Shown: piece by piece, positions 19,186 to 28,178 of the stretch
How positions within the stretch are numbered: the first letter of the stretch is position 1
How the letters are laid out: each line of letters starts with the position of its first letter
DNA from: Lentisphaeria bacterium
GTDB taxonomy: Bacteria > Verrucomicrobiota > Lentisphaeria > Victivallales > UBA1829
Direction of reading: 5' to 3'
Assembly: GCA_017541665.1 (NCBI GenBank)
Contig: JAFXYP010000002.1
Location: 26,498 to 90,497, forward strand
DNA length: 64,000 nt
The notes under the pieces: generated by a model
What the model saw: only the letters and a program-made list of their open reading frames with translations
Databases searched by the model: none
Told to the model about the DNA's origin: nothing
Translations under genes and position numbers: made by a program

Positions 19186-21954
19186 ATGAAGAAGAGACCC
19201 CATTGTTTTCTTCGCCCGATTCTCCGGCCCGCCGCCGTGTTTGCTCTCGCGTTCGGCGTGACGTCCATGATGCTTTCCGCTCAGGACGAGGATGCGGCGC
19301 CGGAAGCGGATGCGGCCGTAACGGAAACCGCGGAGGAGGCTGCGCCCGACTTCGAGAATACCGACGCCGTGATGGATGAATCCGAAATCAAGCTTGAGAT
19401 CCCCGAAGAAGACGACCTTGAACTCAAGGTCTCCGAAGAAGGCGAACTTGAACTCGGGACTCCCAAAGAGGCCGGCACCGATGCTTCCGAAGAAGAGGCT
19501 GGAAACGAGGCTTCCGAAGAGGAAGAGGCCGTCGAAGAGGAACCTGTGCTTTCCGGCGACGAGAAGGATGTCACGGAGGAGATAGAGGAAAACCTGATCG
19601 ACAACGAGGAGCTGTTCAACGAGTATCTCTCCCAGGCCAGGACCCGTACGGCCGAAAAGGAATTCGTTGAAGCGTTCAATCTTTTCGACGAGGCGAAGAA
19701 CGTACTTGAAAAGTGCGAGGTCTCCCCTGCCAAGGACGCCTTTGCCAGACGCCTTGCCGATGAACGCAAAAAAGCCCAGATCCTGTTCGGAAACCAGGTC
19801 CTTGAGGACTGCGAGAAGGATTTCAACAAGCTCCTTCTCCTCAATCACGACGACGAAATCCTCGATCTCGGGCAGAGAATCCTGAACGAACTCATCTGCG
19901 CCAACGTTGTTTATTACCTCGGCATCCCGCCCCGGACAGACGAAAGCGGCAAATATATCGTTCCCTCCTATGACAATTCCGAACTTCAGATTGCCATTGC
20001 CAACGATCCCGTGAAGGATAAAAAGTACAATTTCGCCGCCAACGTGGAATCCATGAGGAAATCGACGCAGGAGCGCATTGACAGCCAGAACTACTGGAAC
20101 GAGACCAGCCTTGACGCCGTGGATCCGCGCTACCACGAGCGCCAGCGTGAGATCAATCTGCTGTTCCGCGCCGGCCAGTTCCTCTATCAGCACGACCAGT
20201 GGGACGACGCCCGCGACAAGATGGAGCAGATCCTGGTGAAGGATCCTTACAACGAGGACGCCATGACGCTCCTCGAAAAGATCTACCGCAGGCTCTATGC
20301 CATCGCCGACGTTCGTTCGTACAATGAATTTCTCCGCGAACAGGCCCAGTCCGACTGGAGCTGGGTGGAGAGCATTCCCGACGTCCGCAACATCGTGATT
20401 ACCGGCGGCGCCGAGGCCTACGAATCCGCCGGGAACGAGCTGTACAACCGCCTCAACGACCTGATGATCGACCATATCGAGTTCGAAGGGGCCGATATCG
20501 GCTCCGTCATCACGCTTCTCCGTGCCCGCAGCAAGGATCTGGACCCCCAGGGCGAAGGCTTCAACATCATCGTCCCGCAGGCGGAAAAATATGCGAATAA
20601 GCTGGTCACGCTCAACCTCGACCAGATCCCGCTGTATGAAGTCATCCGCTACATCTGCAAGATCACGGGACTTTCCTTCCGCATCGATGAAACCGATAAG
20701 ATCATCACGATCGGATCCGGTTCCGACGTCAGCGACATGATCATCCGCTATATCCCGATCCGCCAGGCCACCGTTCTGCGCATCGTCGGCAACATGCGCG
20801 CCGAAGGCATCGGCGACGGCATCACGCAGGAAGACACGGTCGGAGCCGGCGACACGGTTGGCTCGCTCATCACCCTGAGCGGCGCCGAATCCGATCCCGA
20901 CGCCCAGCGCGTCACCTCCATTGCGCCGGAGACTCTCCGCACGTACTTCTCCGAAAGCGGCATCCCGTTCGAGGAAGGGTCCTCCATCGCATACGACGCC
21001 CGCGCAAACAAGCTCACGGTCGTCAATACCCCCGAAAACATCCGCCAGCTTGAATTCGCCATCCGCGACATGGACATGCAGGATCCGCTGATCCTCATCG
21101 AATCCAAGATGGTCGAGATCAAGATGAACGACCTGGAAGAACTCGGTTTCGACTGGACCCTGACCCATACCGGCGGTGAAAACGAACATTTCAATTTCAC
21201 GTTCACCTCCCCGTCCATCAGCTCCGGGTTCTCCGACAACACGCTCGTGAACAATCTGAACCTGCTCCCGAACTTCGGTCCGGGCGGCTCCTGGAGCCTC
21301 TTCCTCACGATCAACGCGATCGACCGCACCGACCGTTCGGAAATCCTCTCCACGCCGAAAGTCGTGACGGTGTCCGGCCGCCAGGCGCAGATCCAGATGG
21401 TCCGCCAGATGTATTTCCCGGAATCCTGGTCCGAACCCGAGATCTCCACCAGCTGCGGTTCCAGCGTCACGTTCGAACCGTCCTATCCCGAATTCGGTTC
21501 GCCGCGCGACATCGGCACCAGCCTGACGGTTACCCCGACCCTTCAGCCCAACAACTACACGGTCCGTCTGGAGCTGAATCCCTCGGTCACCGACCTTACC
21601 GGCTGGTCCGACTACAGCTACAACTACGTGATCGGCGAGTTCGCATCCGGCGAAGAGTATCCCATGACGCTCAAGATGCCGGAAATCTCCAACCGCGAAA
21701 TCCAGACGACGATCAAAGTCTACGACGGCCAGACCGTCGTCATCGGCGGTATCCTCAGCGATACGCACGGCCAGCTCAGCGACAGATGGCCGCTCTTCGC
21801 CGATATCCCGCTCATCGGCCGCCTGTTCACCGAGTCCGCTTCCGAGGCGCACAAGGACAATCTGATCATCTCCGTTTCGACACGTCTCATCAGCGGTGAT
21901 GGCATCCCTGTCCGAACCAATACGCAAAACGGTCTCCCGGACTTCAGACGGTAA
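19186..21954 (+). CDS. Secretin, outer membrane pore of pilus-like system (first paralogue, Amuc_1098-like)
   Basis: A 922-residue secretin. It has an N-terminal signal region (residues 1 to about 32), a Glu-rich disordered stretch (about 33-130), a TPR-like helical region (about 145-370), N-domain repeats, and the C-terminal secretin domain with the signature VYDGQTVVIGGILSD and the lip and membrane segment PLFADIPLIGRLF. Secretins form the multimeric outer-membrane gate of type II/III secretion and type IV pili. The size and TPR content resemble the Amuc_1098 family rather than PilQ, which carries AMIN domains. A second secretin gene follows 12 bp later. Confidence 0.92.
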   Translation: MKKRPHCFLRPILRPAAVFALAFGVTSMMLSAQDEDAAPEADAAVTETAEEAAPDFENTDAVMDESEIKLEIPEEDDLELKVSEEGELELGTPKEAGTDASEEEAGNEASEEEEAVEEEPVLSGDEKDVTEEIEENLIDNEELFNEYLSQARTRTAEKEFVEAFNLFDEAKNVLEKCEVSPAKDAFARRLADERKKAQILFGNQVLEDCEKDFNKLLLLNHDDEILDLGQRILNELICANVVYYLGIPPRTDESGKYIVPSYDNSELQIAIANDPVKDKKYNFAANVESMRKSTQERIDSQNYWNETSLDAVDPRYHERQREINLLFRAGQFLYQHDQWDDARDKMEQILVKDPYNEDAMTLLEKIYRRLYAIADVRSYNEFLREQAQSDWSWVESIPDVRNIVITGGAEAYESAGNELYNRLNDLMIDHIEFEGADIGSVITLLRARSKDLDPQGEGFNIIVPQAEKYANKLVTLNLDQIPLYEVIRYICKITGLSFRIDETDKIITIGSGSDVSDMIIRYIPIRQATVLRIVGNMRAEGIGDGITQEDTVGAGDTVGSLITLSGAESDPDAQRVTSIAPETLRTYFSESGIPFEEGSSIAYDARANKLTVVNTPENIRQLEFAIRDMDMQDPLILIESKMVEIKMNDLEELGFDWTLTHTGGENEHFNFTFTSPSISSGFSDNTLVNNLNLLPNFGPGGSWSLFLTINAIDRTDRSEILSTPKVVTVSGRQAQIQMVRQMYFPESWSEPEISTSCGSSVTFEPSYPEFGSPRDIGTSLTVTPTLQPNNYTVRLELNPSVTDLTGWSDYSYNYVIGEFASGEEYPMTLKMPEISNREIQTTIKVYDGQTVVIGGILSDTHGQLSDRWPLFADIPLIGRLFTESASEAHKDNLIISVSTRLISGDGIPVRTNTQNGLPDFRR

Positions 21955-21966
21955 GGAGCAGCTGAA

Positions 21967-24945
21967 ATGAAGAAGATTAAAGATATGACATATTTCATGG
22001 AGGCTCCCATGCACGCTTTCCCCCGCTATTCCGCCATTCTCATGGCGCTTGCGATTTCGCTTCCTGCGGCATTCGCCCAGGAAGTCGAGGACCTCGACCT
22101 CACCGTCGAGGAAGAAATGCCCGTCGTTGAGACGACCGGGACCGAAGATTCGGCCGATGCCGATGCCGCGGCCGATGCGATTGCCGATGCTGAAGCCGTG
22201 GCCGATGCGATCGACGCCGAGGCCGAAGCTGCGGCTGGCGCCGAAGCCCAATCCGAGCTTTCCGAGGTGGAAAAGGAGCTTCTCCGCGAGCAGACCGCCG
22301 CGTCCATTGAGGAACTGATCGCACGTCAGGCGCAGCAGCGCAACGCCGACGAGCTCCAGAGGAAAGCCTCTTCCGCGTTCGAGCACGAAGACTACGACGT
22401 GGCGGTCGACGCCTACGTCGACGTCCTGAAAATCCTCGAGTCCGAAGTCGTCAACGGCGAGATCCCGGAAACCAACAAACGGAAGATCGCCGAAGTCAAG
22501 AACATGATTTCCCAGTCCTACTATTTCTGGGCCCGGAAGATCTTCAACGAGGCGGAAAAGACCGCCCAGATCGGCCTCTACGACGAAGCCATCGAAAAAT
22601 GCGAAGAGGCGATCAAGGTCTATCCGCTCTCGGAGCCCATCATGCGCAAGACCATCGACGAATACCTCATCATGAAGTCCTCCGCGCAGTACAAGAAGGA
22701 TACTTCCGAAGAGGAACTCATCCCCGAGGCGATGAACCGCGTGAAGCGCATCTCCCTCCTGATCCGCCAGGGCCAGACGCTCTACAACACCAAGCAGTGG
22801 AACCGGGCGCAGGAAAAGTTCAACCAGGTCATAATCCTCGACCCGTACAACATCACGGCCATTGACTATCTCCGCCGTATCTACATCCATGAGTCCGAAG
22901 TCGGCGACCGCCGCCGCGGCGCCGTGATCCTGGAACGTGCCGCCGAAGCCATGTGGGAATTGATCGCCCCGATCCCGACCGGGTCCGAGACCTCCGACGA
23001 TGTTGTTCAGGAAGAAATCAAGGTCAAGGAAGACAATGCCGGCACCACGCAGAAGAAACTCAACGATATCTTCATCGATCACATCGACTTCGAAGAAGTC
23101 TCCATCGCGCAGGTCGTCCAGTTCCTGAAGCACACGAGCAAGGACAAGGACCCGGACCGCGTCGGCGTCAACTTCGTCCTCCGTTTCAACACGGACGAGA
23201 CAGCTTCTTCCCCGCCGTCCGTTTCCGATGAAAACGAATTCGGCGATGACGATGAAGACGAAACCAGTTTCGAAGAAGATGAAGAATCGGAAGGTTCCGA
23301 AGAAGAAGGAGCCGTTGAAGACGATTTCTATTCCTATGACGATCCCTCCGGCAACATCGACAGCGGAAGCTCTTCCGTACAGACGGCCGAAAACACCACT
23401 GTCACGCTTGCCGTCGACAACGTCTCCCTGATCGACGCCATCCGCTTCATCTGCAAGTCCGCCAATCTCCATTTCCGCGTCGAAAACTACGCGGTCGTGA
23501 TCGCCGCCAAGGACGTCCCTCTCGACGAGTTCATCCGCAAGACGTACCCGATCGACAAGGAAATCCTCGCCAGCAGCATCATGGGCGACCTGAGCAACGA
23601 CAATGTCAAGCAGTACCTGATCGACCGCGGCATCCCGTTCCCGACCGGCGCCTCCGTCCGCTACGACGAGATGAGCAGCCGTCTGACGGTCTTCAACACC
23701 TCTGAGGCGCTTGCCAAGGTGGAGGACCTCATCGACCAGATGGACGTCTCCGACCCGCAGGTCCTGATCCAGGTCAAGTTCGTGGAAATCGAACTGAGCG
23801 ACCTGCAGGAACTCTCCTTCGACTACACGTTCTCCCGCGTCTCCCCGTCGTGGCCGCCCAACGAGCCGACCGAGCTTAGCCCGACGTACGATTACGACGA
23901 AAACGGCGAACTCGTACCGATTCCCGTGCAGAGCACGGAATCGTTCATCATGTATTACCAGAACGGTTCGGAAACGCGCAACAGCACCCTCGCCAACGCC
24001 TGGGTCACCCCGAGTGTCCAGGGGCTGAATTTCGAAGAGATGCAGTCTTTGAACGTGAATCCGGGCGATACCTACTACATTCCGGACAATCTGGAAGCGG
24101 GGGAAGGTTATTGGAAGGGCTACTCCCAGACCGAGGCCACGAAGAATTACGGGCGTCACATCACCTGGGGTCCGAACAGCCATTTCAACCGCAACGCGCA
24201 GACCAGCGCCGGCATTTACGGCGCCTCCACTACAATCCAGAACGATGCTATCTTCAACTGGTCCACCTACAATGCGGACGGTTACCAGTTCACCGGCGGC
24301 ATCCATGCCCTGGATAACGCCGACTCCACGGAAATCCTTTCCGCACCGCGCCTGACGACCATGAACAATCAGAACGCCGTCATCCGCATGATCACGGAAA
24401 AGTACTACCCGACCGACTGGGACGACGCCGAACTCGAAACCGTCTCCACCAACGGGTCCAACGTGCCGGTCTTCACCCCGTCCATCCCGTCGTTCGGCGG
24501 CGCTACCGAAGAAGGCATTGCACTTCAGGTCCGTCCGCGCGTGGAAGAGGACAACTACACGATCTTCCTTGAAATGACCCCGGTCATCCAGGAATTCATC
24601 GGCTGGACCGACTACTCCTACTCCATCCCGCTGGGAGAAAACGACGAGCTGTATCCCAACACGTTGAAGATGCCGATCATCGAAGCCCGTTACATCAACA
24701 CCAACGTCATGAGCTACGACGGCGAAACCGTCGTCCTCGGCGGCGTGATCCGCGACGAACTCTCCATGATCGAAGACCAGTACCCGATCCTCGGCGACCT
24801 CCCGCTGATCGGACGCTTCTTCCAGGGCAAGGGCAAAGGCTCCAGAAAGACCAACCTCCTGATCTTCCTGACCAGCCGCCTGATCAAACCCGACGGATCC
24901 CCGTTCCGCGAAGACCAGAGCGGACGCGGCGTTCCCGCGATCTGA
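21967..24945 (+). CDS. Secretin, second tandem paralogue of pilus-like system
   Basis: A 992-residue secretin related to the preceding gene. It has the same plan: signal peptide, acidic Ala/Glu/Asp-rich leader, TPR-like helices, an acidic linker (about 415-455), N-domains and secretin domain with SYDGETVVLGGVIRD and PILGDLPLIGRFF. Two starts are plausible. ATG 21967 has AGGAG 8 bp upstream. ATG 22009 has GGAGG 5 bp upstream and begins directly with the signal peptide MHAFPRYSAILMALAIS. It carries a segment of roughly 100 residues inside the secretin domain (around residues 630-760, Asn/Tyr/Ser-rich) that the first paralogue lacks. A rho-independent terminator follows. Confidence 0.9.
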   Translation: MKKIKDMTYFMEAPMHAFPRYSAILMALAISLPAAFAQEVEDLDLTVEEEMPVVETTGTEDSADADAAADAIADAEAVADAIDAEAEAAAGAEAQSELSEVEKELLREQTAASIEELIARQAQQRNADELQRKASSAFEHEDYDVAVDAYVDVLKILESEVVNGEIPETNKRKIAEVKNMISQSYYFWARKIFNEAEKTAQIGLYDEAIEKCEEAIKVYPLSEPIMRKTIDEYLIMKSSAQYKKDTSEEELIPEAMNRVKRISLLIRQGQTLYNTKQWNRAQEKFNQVIILDPYNITAIDYLRRIYIHESEVGDRRRGAVILERAAEAMWELIAPIPTGSETSDDVVQEEIKVKEDNAGTTQKKLNDIFIDHIDFEEVSIAQVVQFLKHTSKDKDPDRVGVNFVLRFNTDETASSPPSVSDENEFGDDDEDETSFEEDEESEGSEEEGAVEDDFYSYDDPSGNIDSGSSSVQTAENTTVTLAVDNVSLIDAIRFICKSANLHFRVENYAVVIAAKDVPLDEFIRKTYPIDKEILASSIMGDLSNDNVKQYLIDRGIPFPTGASVRYDEMSSRLTVFNTSEALAKVEDLIDQMDVSDPQVLIQVKFVEIELSDLQELSFDYTFSRVSPSWPPNEPTELSPTYDYDENGELVPIPVQSTESFIMYYQNGSETRNSTLANAWVTPSVQGLNFEEMQSLNVNPGDTYYIPDNLEAGEGYWKGYSQTEATKNYGRHITWGPNSHFNRNAQTSAGIYGASTTIQNDAIFNWSTYNADGYQFTGGIHALDNADSTEILSAPRLTTMNNQNAVIRMITEKYYPTDWDDAELETVSTNGSNVPVFTPSIPSFGGATEEGIALQVRPRVEEDNYTIFLEMTPVIQEFIGWTDYSYSIPLGENDELYPNTLKMPIIEARYINTNVMSYDGETVVLGGVIRDELSMIEDQYPILGDLPLIGRFFQGKGKGSRKTNLLIFLTSRLIKPDGSPFREDQSGRGVPAI

Positions 24946-24967
24946 TCGCTCTCTTGGGAAAACCACA

Positions 24968-25003
24968 GACCCGGCGCCGATGATTCGGTTCCGGGTCTTT
25001 TTT
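24968..25003 (+). terminator. Rho-independent terminator of pilus-like operon
   Basis: The stem GACCCGG (24968-24974) pairs with CCGGGTC (24991-24997) and is followed by six T. It lies 23 bp after the stop of the second secretin, which makes the six genes one likely transcription unit. Confidence 0.88.
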
Positions 25004-25347
25004 GTCTTTTTCATGAATCCGGGAACGGTTTCCGTCAGCCGGTTGCGGGATTCGTTGCCCCGACACATGGCGGTGCAGCACAAATGTCCGGGAAGGCCCT
25101 TTCCGGCGCATTTGAGGTCTGGAGGCAGGAGAATCCGCGTCTATGTGCGTCATGTCCGGCAATGGACCCGGAAAGGCCTCCGAACGAGTTTTTGAATGCC
25201 GAGCCGGGAAGAGGCGTGTGCCGGACACGGCCTGCCGGACGAATGATGCGGTTTGCGCCCGTTTTGATGCCTGTTCGGCGAAACGGTCTGTAATCCGGCG
25301 AAAAAAAAAGCCTCGAAACTTTTGCAAGTGTCTGAGGTTCTATCAGT
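25004..25347. other. Intergenic region, no gene seen
   Basis: About 340 bp between the pilus operon terminator and the left end of the integrative element. All six frames give only short, low-quality reading frames. This was presumably once the region downstream of the tRNA-Thr gene before the element was inserted. Confidence 0.5.
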
Positions 25348-25398
25348 AAAAATTGGAGCCGGCTCTCGGATTCGAACCGAGGACCGACGGTTTACAAA
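25348..25398. repeat. Left attachment site of the element
   Basis: Identical over 51 bp to 33318-33368. It holds the tRNA-Thr 3' end from the CCA to the anticodon loop and then diverges from the tRNA, so this copy is not a functional tRNA gene. It marks the distal junction of the insertion. Confidence 0.92.
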
Positions 25399-25440
25399 GC
25401 AATAGTCCACAAGCTCAAAGATGAGCTGAAAACCGCGATT

Positions 25441-25459
25441 TTCCGTAATTTTTCCGTAA
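25441..25459. repeat. Left arm-type repeats (two TTCCGTAA)
   Basis: TTCCGTAA occurs at 25441-25448 and 25452-25459, an 11-bp period (one helical turn). The same octamer, also in 11-bp-spaced pairs, recurs near the right end of the element. This is the expected pattern for the N-terminal arm-binding domain of a lambda-type integrase. The pair ends 7 bp upstream of the -35 box of the integrase promoter, so integrase could repress itself. Confidence 0.65.
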
Positions 25460-25466
25460 AAGTTGC

Positions 25467-25495
25467 TTGAAAAACGCCGGAAGGTAGCGTATAGT
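25467..25495 (+). promoter_or_regulatory. Putative integrase promoter
   Basis: TTGAAA (25467-25472) and TATAGT (25490-25495) at 17-bp spacing, 49 bp upstream of the integrase start and adjacent to the arm-type repeats. Confidence 0.6.
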
Positions 25496-25544
25496 ATCAT
25501 AGCGTTTCAGTCAAAAAACCAACACACAACGGAGACGGCGGGCT

Positions 25545-27467
25545 ATGGTAAAACAAAAGAAGCAGGGCGGCGCGTGGTACTATGAGTTCATGCACCGCGG
25601 GAAGCGGCATTACGGAACGTGCGAAGGGGCGGCAAGCAAGCGGGAGGCGGAAGCCTTCGAGAAGACCGTCCGGGAGAAGGCGGCCCAGGCCGCCGGGCTG
25701 AAAAGCGTAAAGGCACTTTACGAGACGTTCCGGGAGGATTTGACCGGCGGAAAGCAAATCACCCTGGATGAAGCCTTTGATCTTTCCTTGAAGAAACCGC
25801 GGAAGAGAACACCCGCCGAAAAACAGATTGCTTTGAAGCGGGGAGTATGGCGCGATTTTCTCGACTTCATCCACGGCGAACACCCGGAAATTGTCACGCT
25901 TTCCGACGTGAAGAAGACACACGCGGAGGAGTATATCGTCCGGCTCCGTGAATCCGGGAAATATAACAAGGCCATTCAGTACAGCCGGGCCGGGAAGAGG
26001 CGCGGGACCGTTTCTTACAGCAGACCGGAAGACGCCCACCTGTCCCCCCGCACAATCAACTATTATCAAATCACCTGCGCCGAAGTGTTCACCCTGCTGA
26101 AAGATGATGTCGGCTTGCAGGAAAACCCGTTTTCAAGCATCCTCAAACTCGATATGAAAAATGAGACCCGCGAAGCGTTCACGCCGGAGGAGTTGCAAAC
26201 GATCTTTGACAACCTCGACGGATTCACCCGCCCGCTTTTCATGCTTGCCGTATGGACGGGGCTCCGGGAGGGGGATATTTGCACCCTCAAATGGGGAGAC
26301 GTGGACCTGGACCGGCGTTTGATTACGCGGAAAACGCGGAAAACTGGGGCCGTCGTTCAGATTCCCATATCCGACCAGCTCTATAGCCTGCTGTCTTCGA
26401 CGCCTCGCGCGGAGGGGGCCGACTATGTTTTCCCCAAACACGCCGAAATGTATTTGAAGAACCCGGACGGCGTTTCCTACCGGGTGAAAAAGTACCTGGA
26501 AGGGCTCGGCATTCAAACCACGCGGAAGCCGGACGGGCGGACGCGGGCAATCAGCACAAAAGATTTGCATTCCTGCCGCCATACTTTCTGCTACTACGCC
26601 GGGCTTGCGGGGATTCCGCTTTCCGTCGTTCAAGCGATTGTCGGCCACATGTCCCCGGCGATGACCGCGCACTATTCCGCCCACGCCTCGATAGAAGACA
26701 AGCGGCACGGCATGAGGCGGCTTTCCTTCGCGCCCGCCGCCCTGCCGGAGCACGAAGACGAACCGGAACGGGCCGAAGCCCGCCGCCTTGTCGGCACGAT
26801 GTCGCTTGACGAGCTCCGCGCCCTTCTCCGGGCAGTTTCAAGCAGGGAGGGCGACGGAATGACGAAGCGACCGAACGACGAAACGCCCGCCCCGGACCTC
26901 TGCCGTCCGGACGGGGATATATGCGGAATTGAGGAACGCCGCGAAGCTATAAGAAAACTTGCCCGCCGCCTGTTCACCTCACCCCTTCCGACCTCTGCTT
27001 TATGCGCCCTGCTGAACGAGGATGAAGCGCCCCTTTGGGCCTTTGCGAAGCTCCCACGGCTTGCGAAAAAGGAAAAGGTATCACGGGAAGCGGGCGAAGA
27101 GTGGGCGGCTTGCGCCCCGCAAAGACGAGGCGGGCGTGAGCTCACAATGGAACTTCTCGACGCTACAATATACGAGCTTCAAAAGGAGCTCGGCAGACGC
27201 CCCAAAGCGGCGGAAGTTTGCCGGAGGCTAAGCGACAAGAGGGGAACGACGGAAGACGCGGAAAAAATAGCTGTCCGCCGCCTGTTCGCCTCGATTGTAT
27301 GCGCTTATTCCCCGCAACATCTGGAAGCCATAAAAGAGGGTATTCCGGGGGATTACTGGGACCCCACAGCGGGAGACTGCGAAACGCCCGAAGAAAAGCC
27401 CGAAACCCTCACGGAGTATATCCGGACGCGGACGCTTACGCCCGAAGAGCTGAACGACCTTTTTTGA
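25545..27467 (+). CDS. Tyrosine recombinase/integrase with long C-terminal extension
   Basis: Phage-type integrase that would recombine the 51-bp att sites. The first 60 residues form an arm-binding beta domain (GGAWYYEFMHRGKRHYGTCEG), followed by the core-binding SAM-like domain and the catalytic domain. Catalytic residues are visible: Arg in TGLREGDICTLKW, His-x-x-Arg in SCRHTFCY (the residue order is varied), His in IVGHMSPAMTAHY, and the Tyr nucleophile in AHYSAH. At 640 residues it is roughly 220 longer than usual. The extension (after about residue 400) is Arg/Glu/Ala-rich and ends with a segment containing ELQKELGRRPKAAEVCRRL, which could be a helical DNA-binding part. Confidence 0.92.
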   Translation: MVKQKKQGGAWYYEFMHRGKRHYGTCEGAASKREAEAFEKTVREKAAQAAGLKSVKALYETFREDLTGGKQITLDEAFDLSLKKPRKRTPAEKQIALKRGVWRDFLDFIHGEHPEIVTLSDVKKTHAEEYIVRLRESGKYNKAIQYSRAGKRRGTVSYSRPEDAHLSPRTINYYQITCAEVFTLLKDDVGLQENPFSSILKLDMKNETREAFTPEELQTIFDNLDGFTRPLFMLAVWTGLREGDICTLKWGDVDLDRRLITRKTRKTGAVVQIPISDQLYSLLSSTPRAEGADYVFPKHAEMYLKNPDGVSYRVKKYLEGLGIQTTRKPDGRTRAISTKDLHSCRHTFCYYAGLAGIPLSVVQAIVGHMSPAMTAHYSAHASIEDKRHGMRRLSFAPAALPEHEDEPERAEARRLVGTMSLDELRALLRAVSSREGDGMTKRPNDETPAPDLCRPDGDICGIEERREAIRKLARRLFTSPLPTSALCALLNEDEAPLWAFAKLPRLAKKEKVSREAGEEWAACAPQRRGGRELTMELLDATIYELQKELGRRPKAAEVCRRLSDKRGTTEDAEKIAVRRLFASIVCAYSPQHLEAIKEGIPGDYWDPTAGDCETPEEKPETLTEYIRTRTLTPEELNDLF

Positions 27468-27598
27468 ATAAAAATCGGGAGCATAGTTTTTATGCTCCGT
27501 TCTCCCGTGGTGTAAAGTGGTTTCAAGGGGACGCATTCCGCAACCCCACGAAACCACGGCGGCGAACTCAACGCCGCCACAACACACGGGAGGTCCTA

Positions 27599-27928
27599 AT
27601 GACCGTTCAACACCTTTCCCCTCACGTCCTGGACGCCGCTGTACGGGTGCTTCAACCCGACGTCCCGGGCCTCACCCCCGCCGCGCTTTCCGCCGCTCTG
27701 CGTGAATTCCCGCGGGCAAAAAACGCCCTGCCGGAAAAGGCGCTCACCCGCCGGGAGACCGCGGACGTGCTGCACGTCTCGATCTCGACAATCAACCGAA
27801 TGCTGAAAGCCGGAAAGCTGAAAGCGTCCCGCGTCAACTTCCGAAGCGTCCGCATAGACCCGGCAAGCGTCCGCGCCATTCTGGGCGGCAAGTACACTTA
27901 CGGAGGGAGGCGGCGCGATGAGGTATAA
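27599..27928 (+). CDS. HTH protein, excisionase/AlpA-like
   Basis: A 109-residue protein. The start at 27599 is chosen for its GGGAGG motif 5 bp upstream; an in-frame ATG at 27218 lies inside the integrase and is unlikely. The C-terminal half carries a MerR/excisionase-type winged HTH (LTRRETADVLHVSISTINR, then RVNFRSVRIDPASVRAI). Such proteins direct excision or control transcription in integrative elements, and it sits next to the integrase. It overlaps the next gene by 11 bp. Confidence 0.75.
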   Translation: MTVQHLSPHVLDAAVRVLQPDVPGLTPAALSAALREFPRAKNALPEKALTRRETADVLHVSISTINRMLKAGKLKASRVNFRSVRIDPASVRAILGGKYTYGGRRRDEV

Positions 27929-28178
27929 AGCAGTTATCCACACGGGTTTCCCCTCGACGCTGAAACACGAAGCCGAAGCCCGCGCAAAAGGGGCGGCGTT
28001 TCACCCGCAGAATGAATTTATGCGGAAGTTTCGCGGTGCTTGGATAAAGGCCACAAAAGGACCGCGGAGCGGGCGGGCGCGGGCTCTTACTTCCGGTGCA
28101 AGCGAGCTGTACTGGCCGCGAGAAACAAACCGCCTTGAGGATGCCGAACTCGCCCGCTTGAAAGGGGGGAACGCATGA
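27918..28178 (+). CDS. Small hypothetical protein of the element
   Basis: An 86-residue basic protein with no motif I recognise. It begins MRYKAVIHTGFPST and ends in a charged stretch. It overlaps the preceding HTH gene by 11 bp and the following primase-helicase gene by 4 bp (ATGA), and this coupling is the main evidence that it is real. It may be an accessory replication or regulatory protein. Confidence 0.55.
   Translation: MRYKAVIHTGFPSTLKHEAEARAKGAAFHPQNEFMRKFRGAWIKATKGPRSGRARALTSGASELYWPRETNRLEDAELARLKGGNA

Noticed and set aside
19159..25083. 1974-codon open frame on the minus strand
   Set aside because: It runs antisense across both secretin genes. Its composition (Gly/Val/Asp/Phe-rich) is what reverse-complemented GC-biased codons give, and the plus strand carries complete secretin domains, start sites and a terminator.
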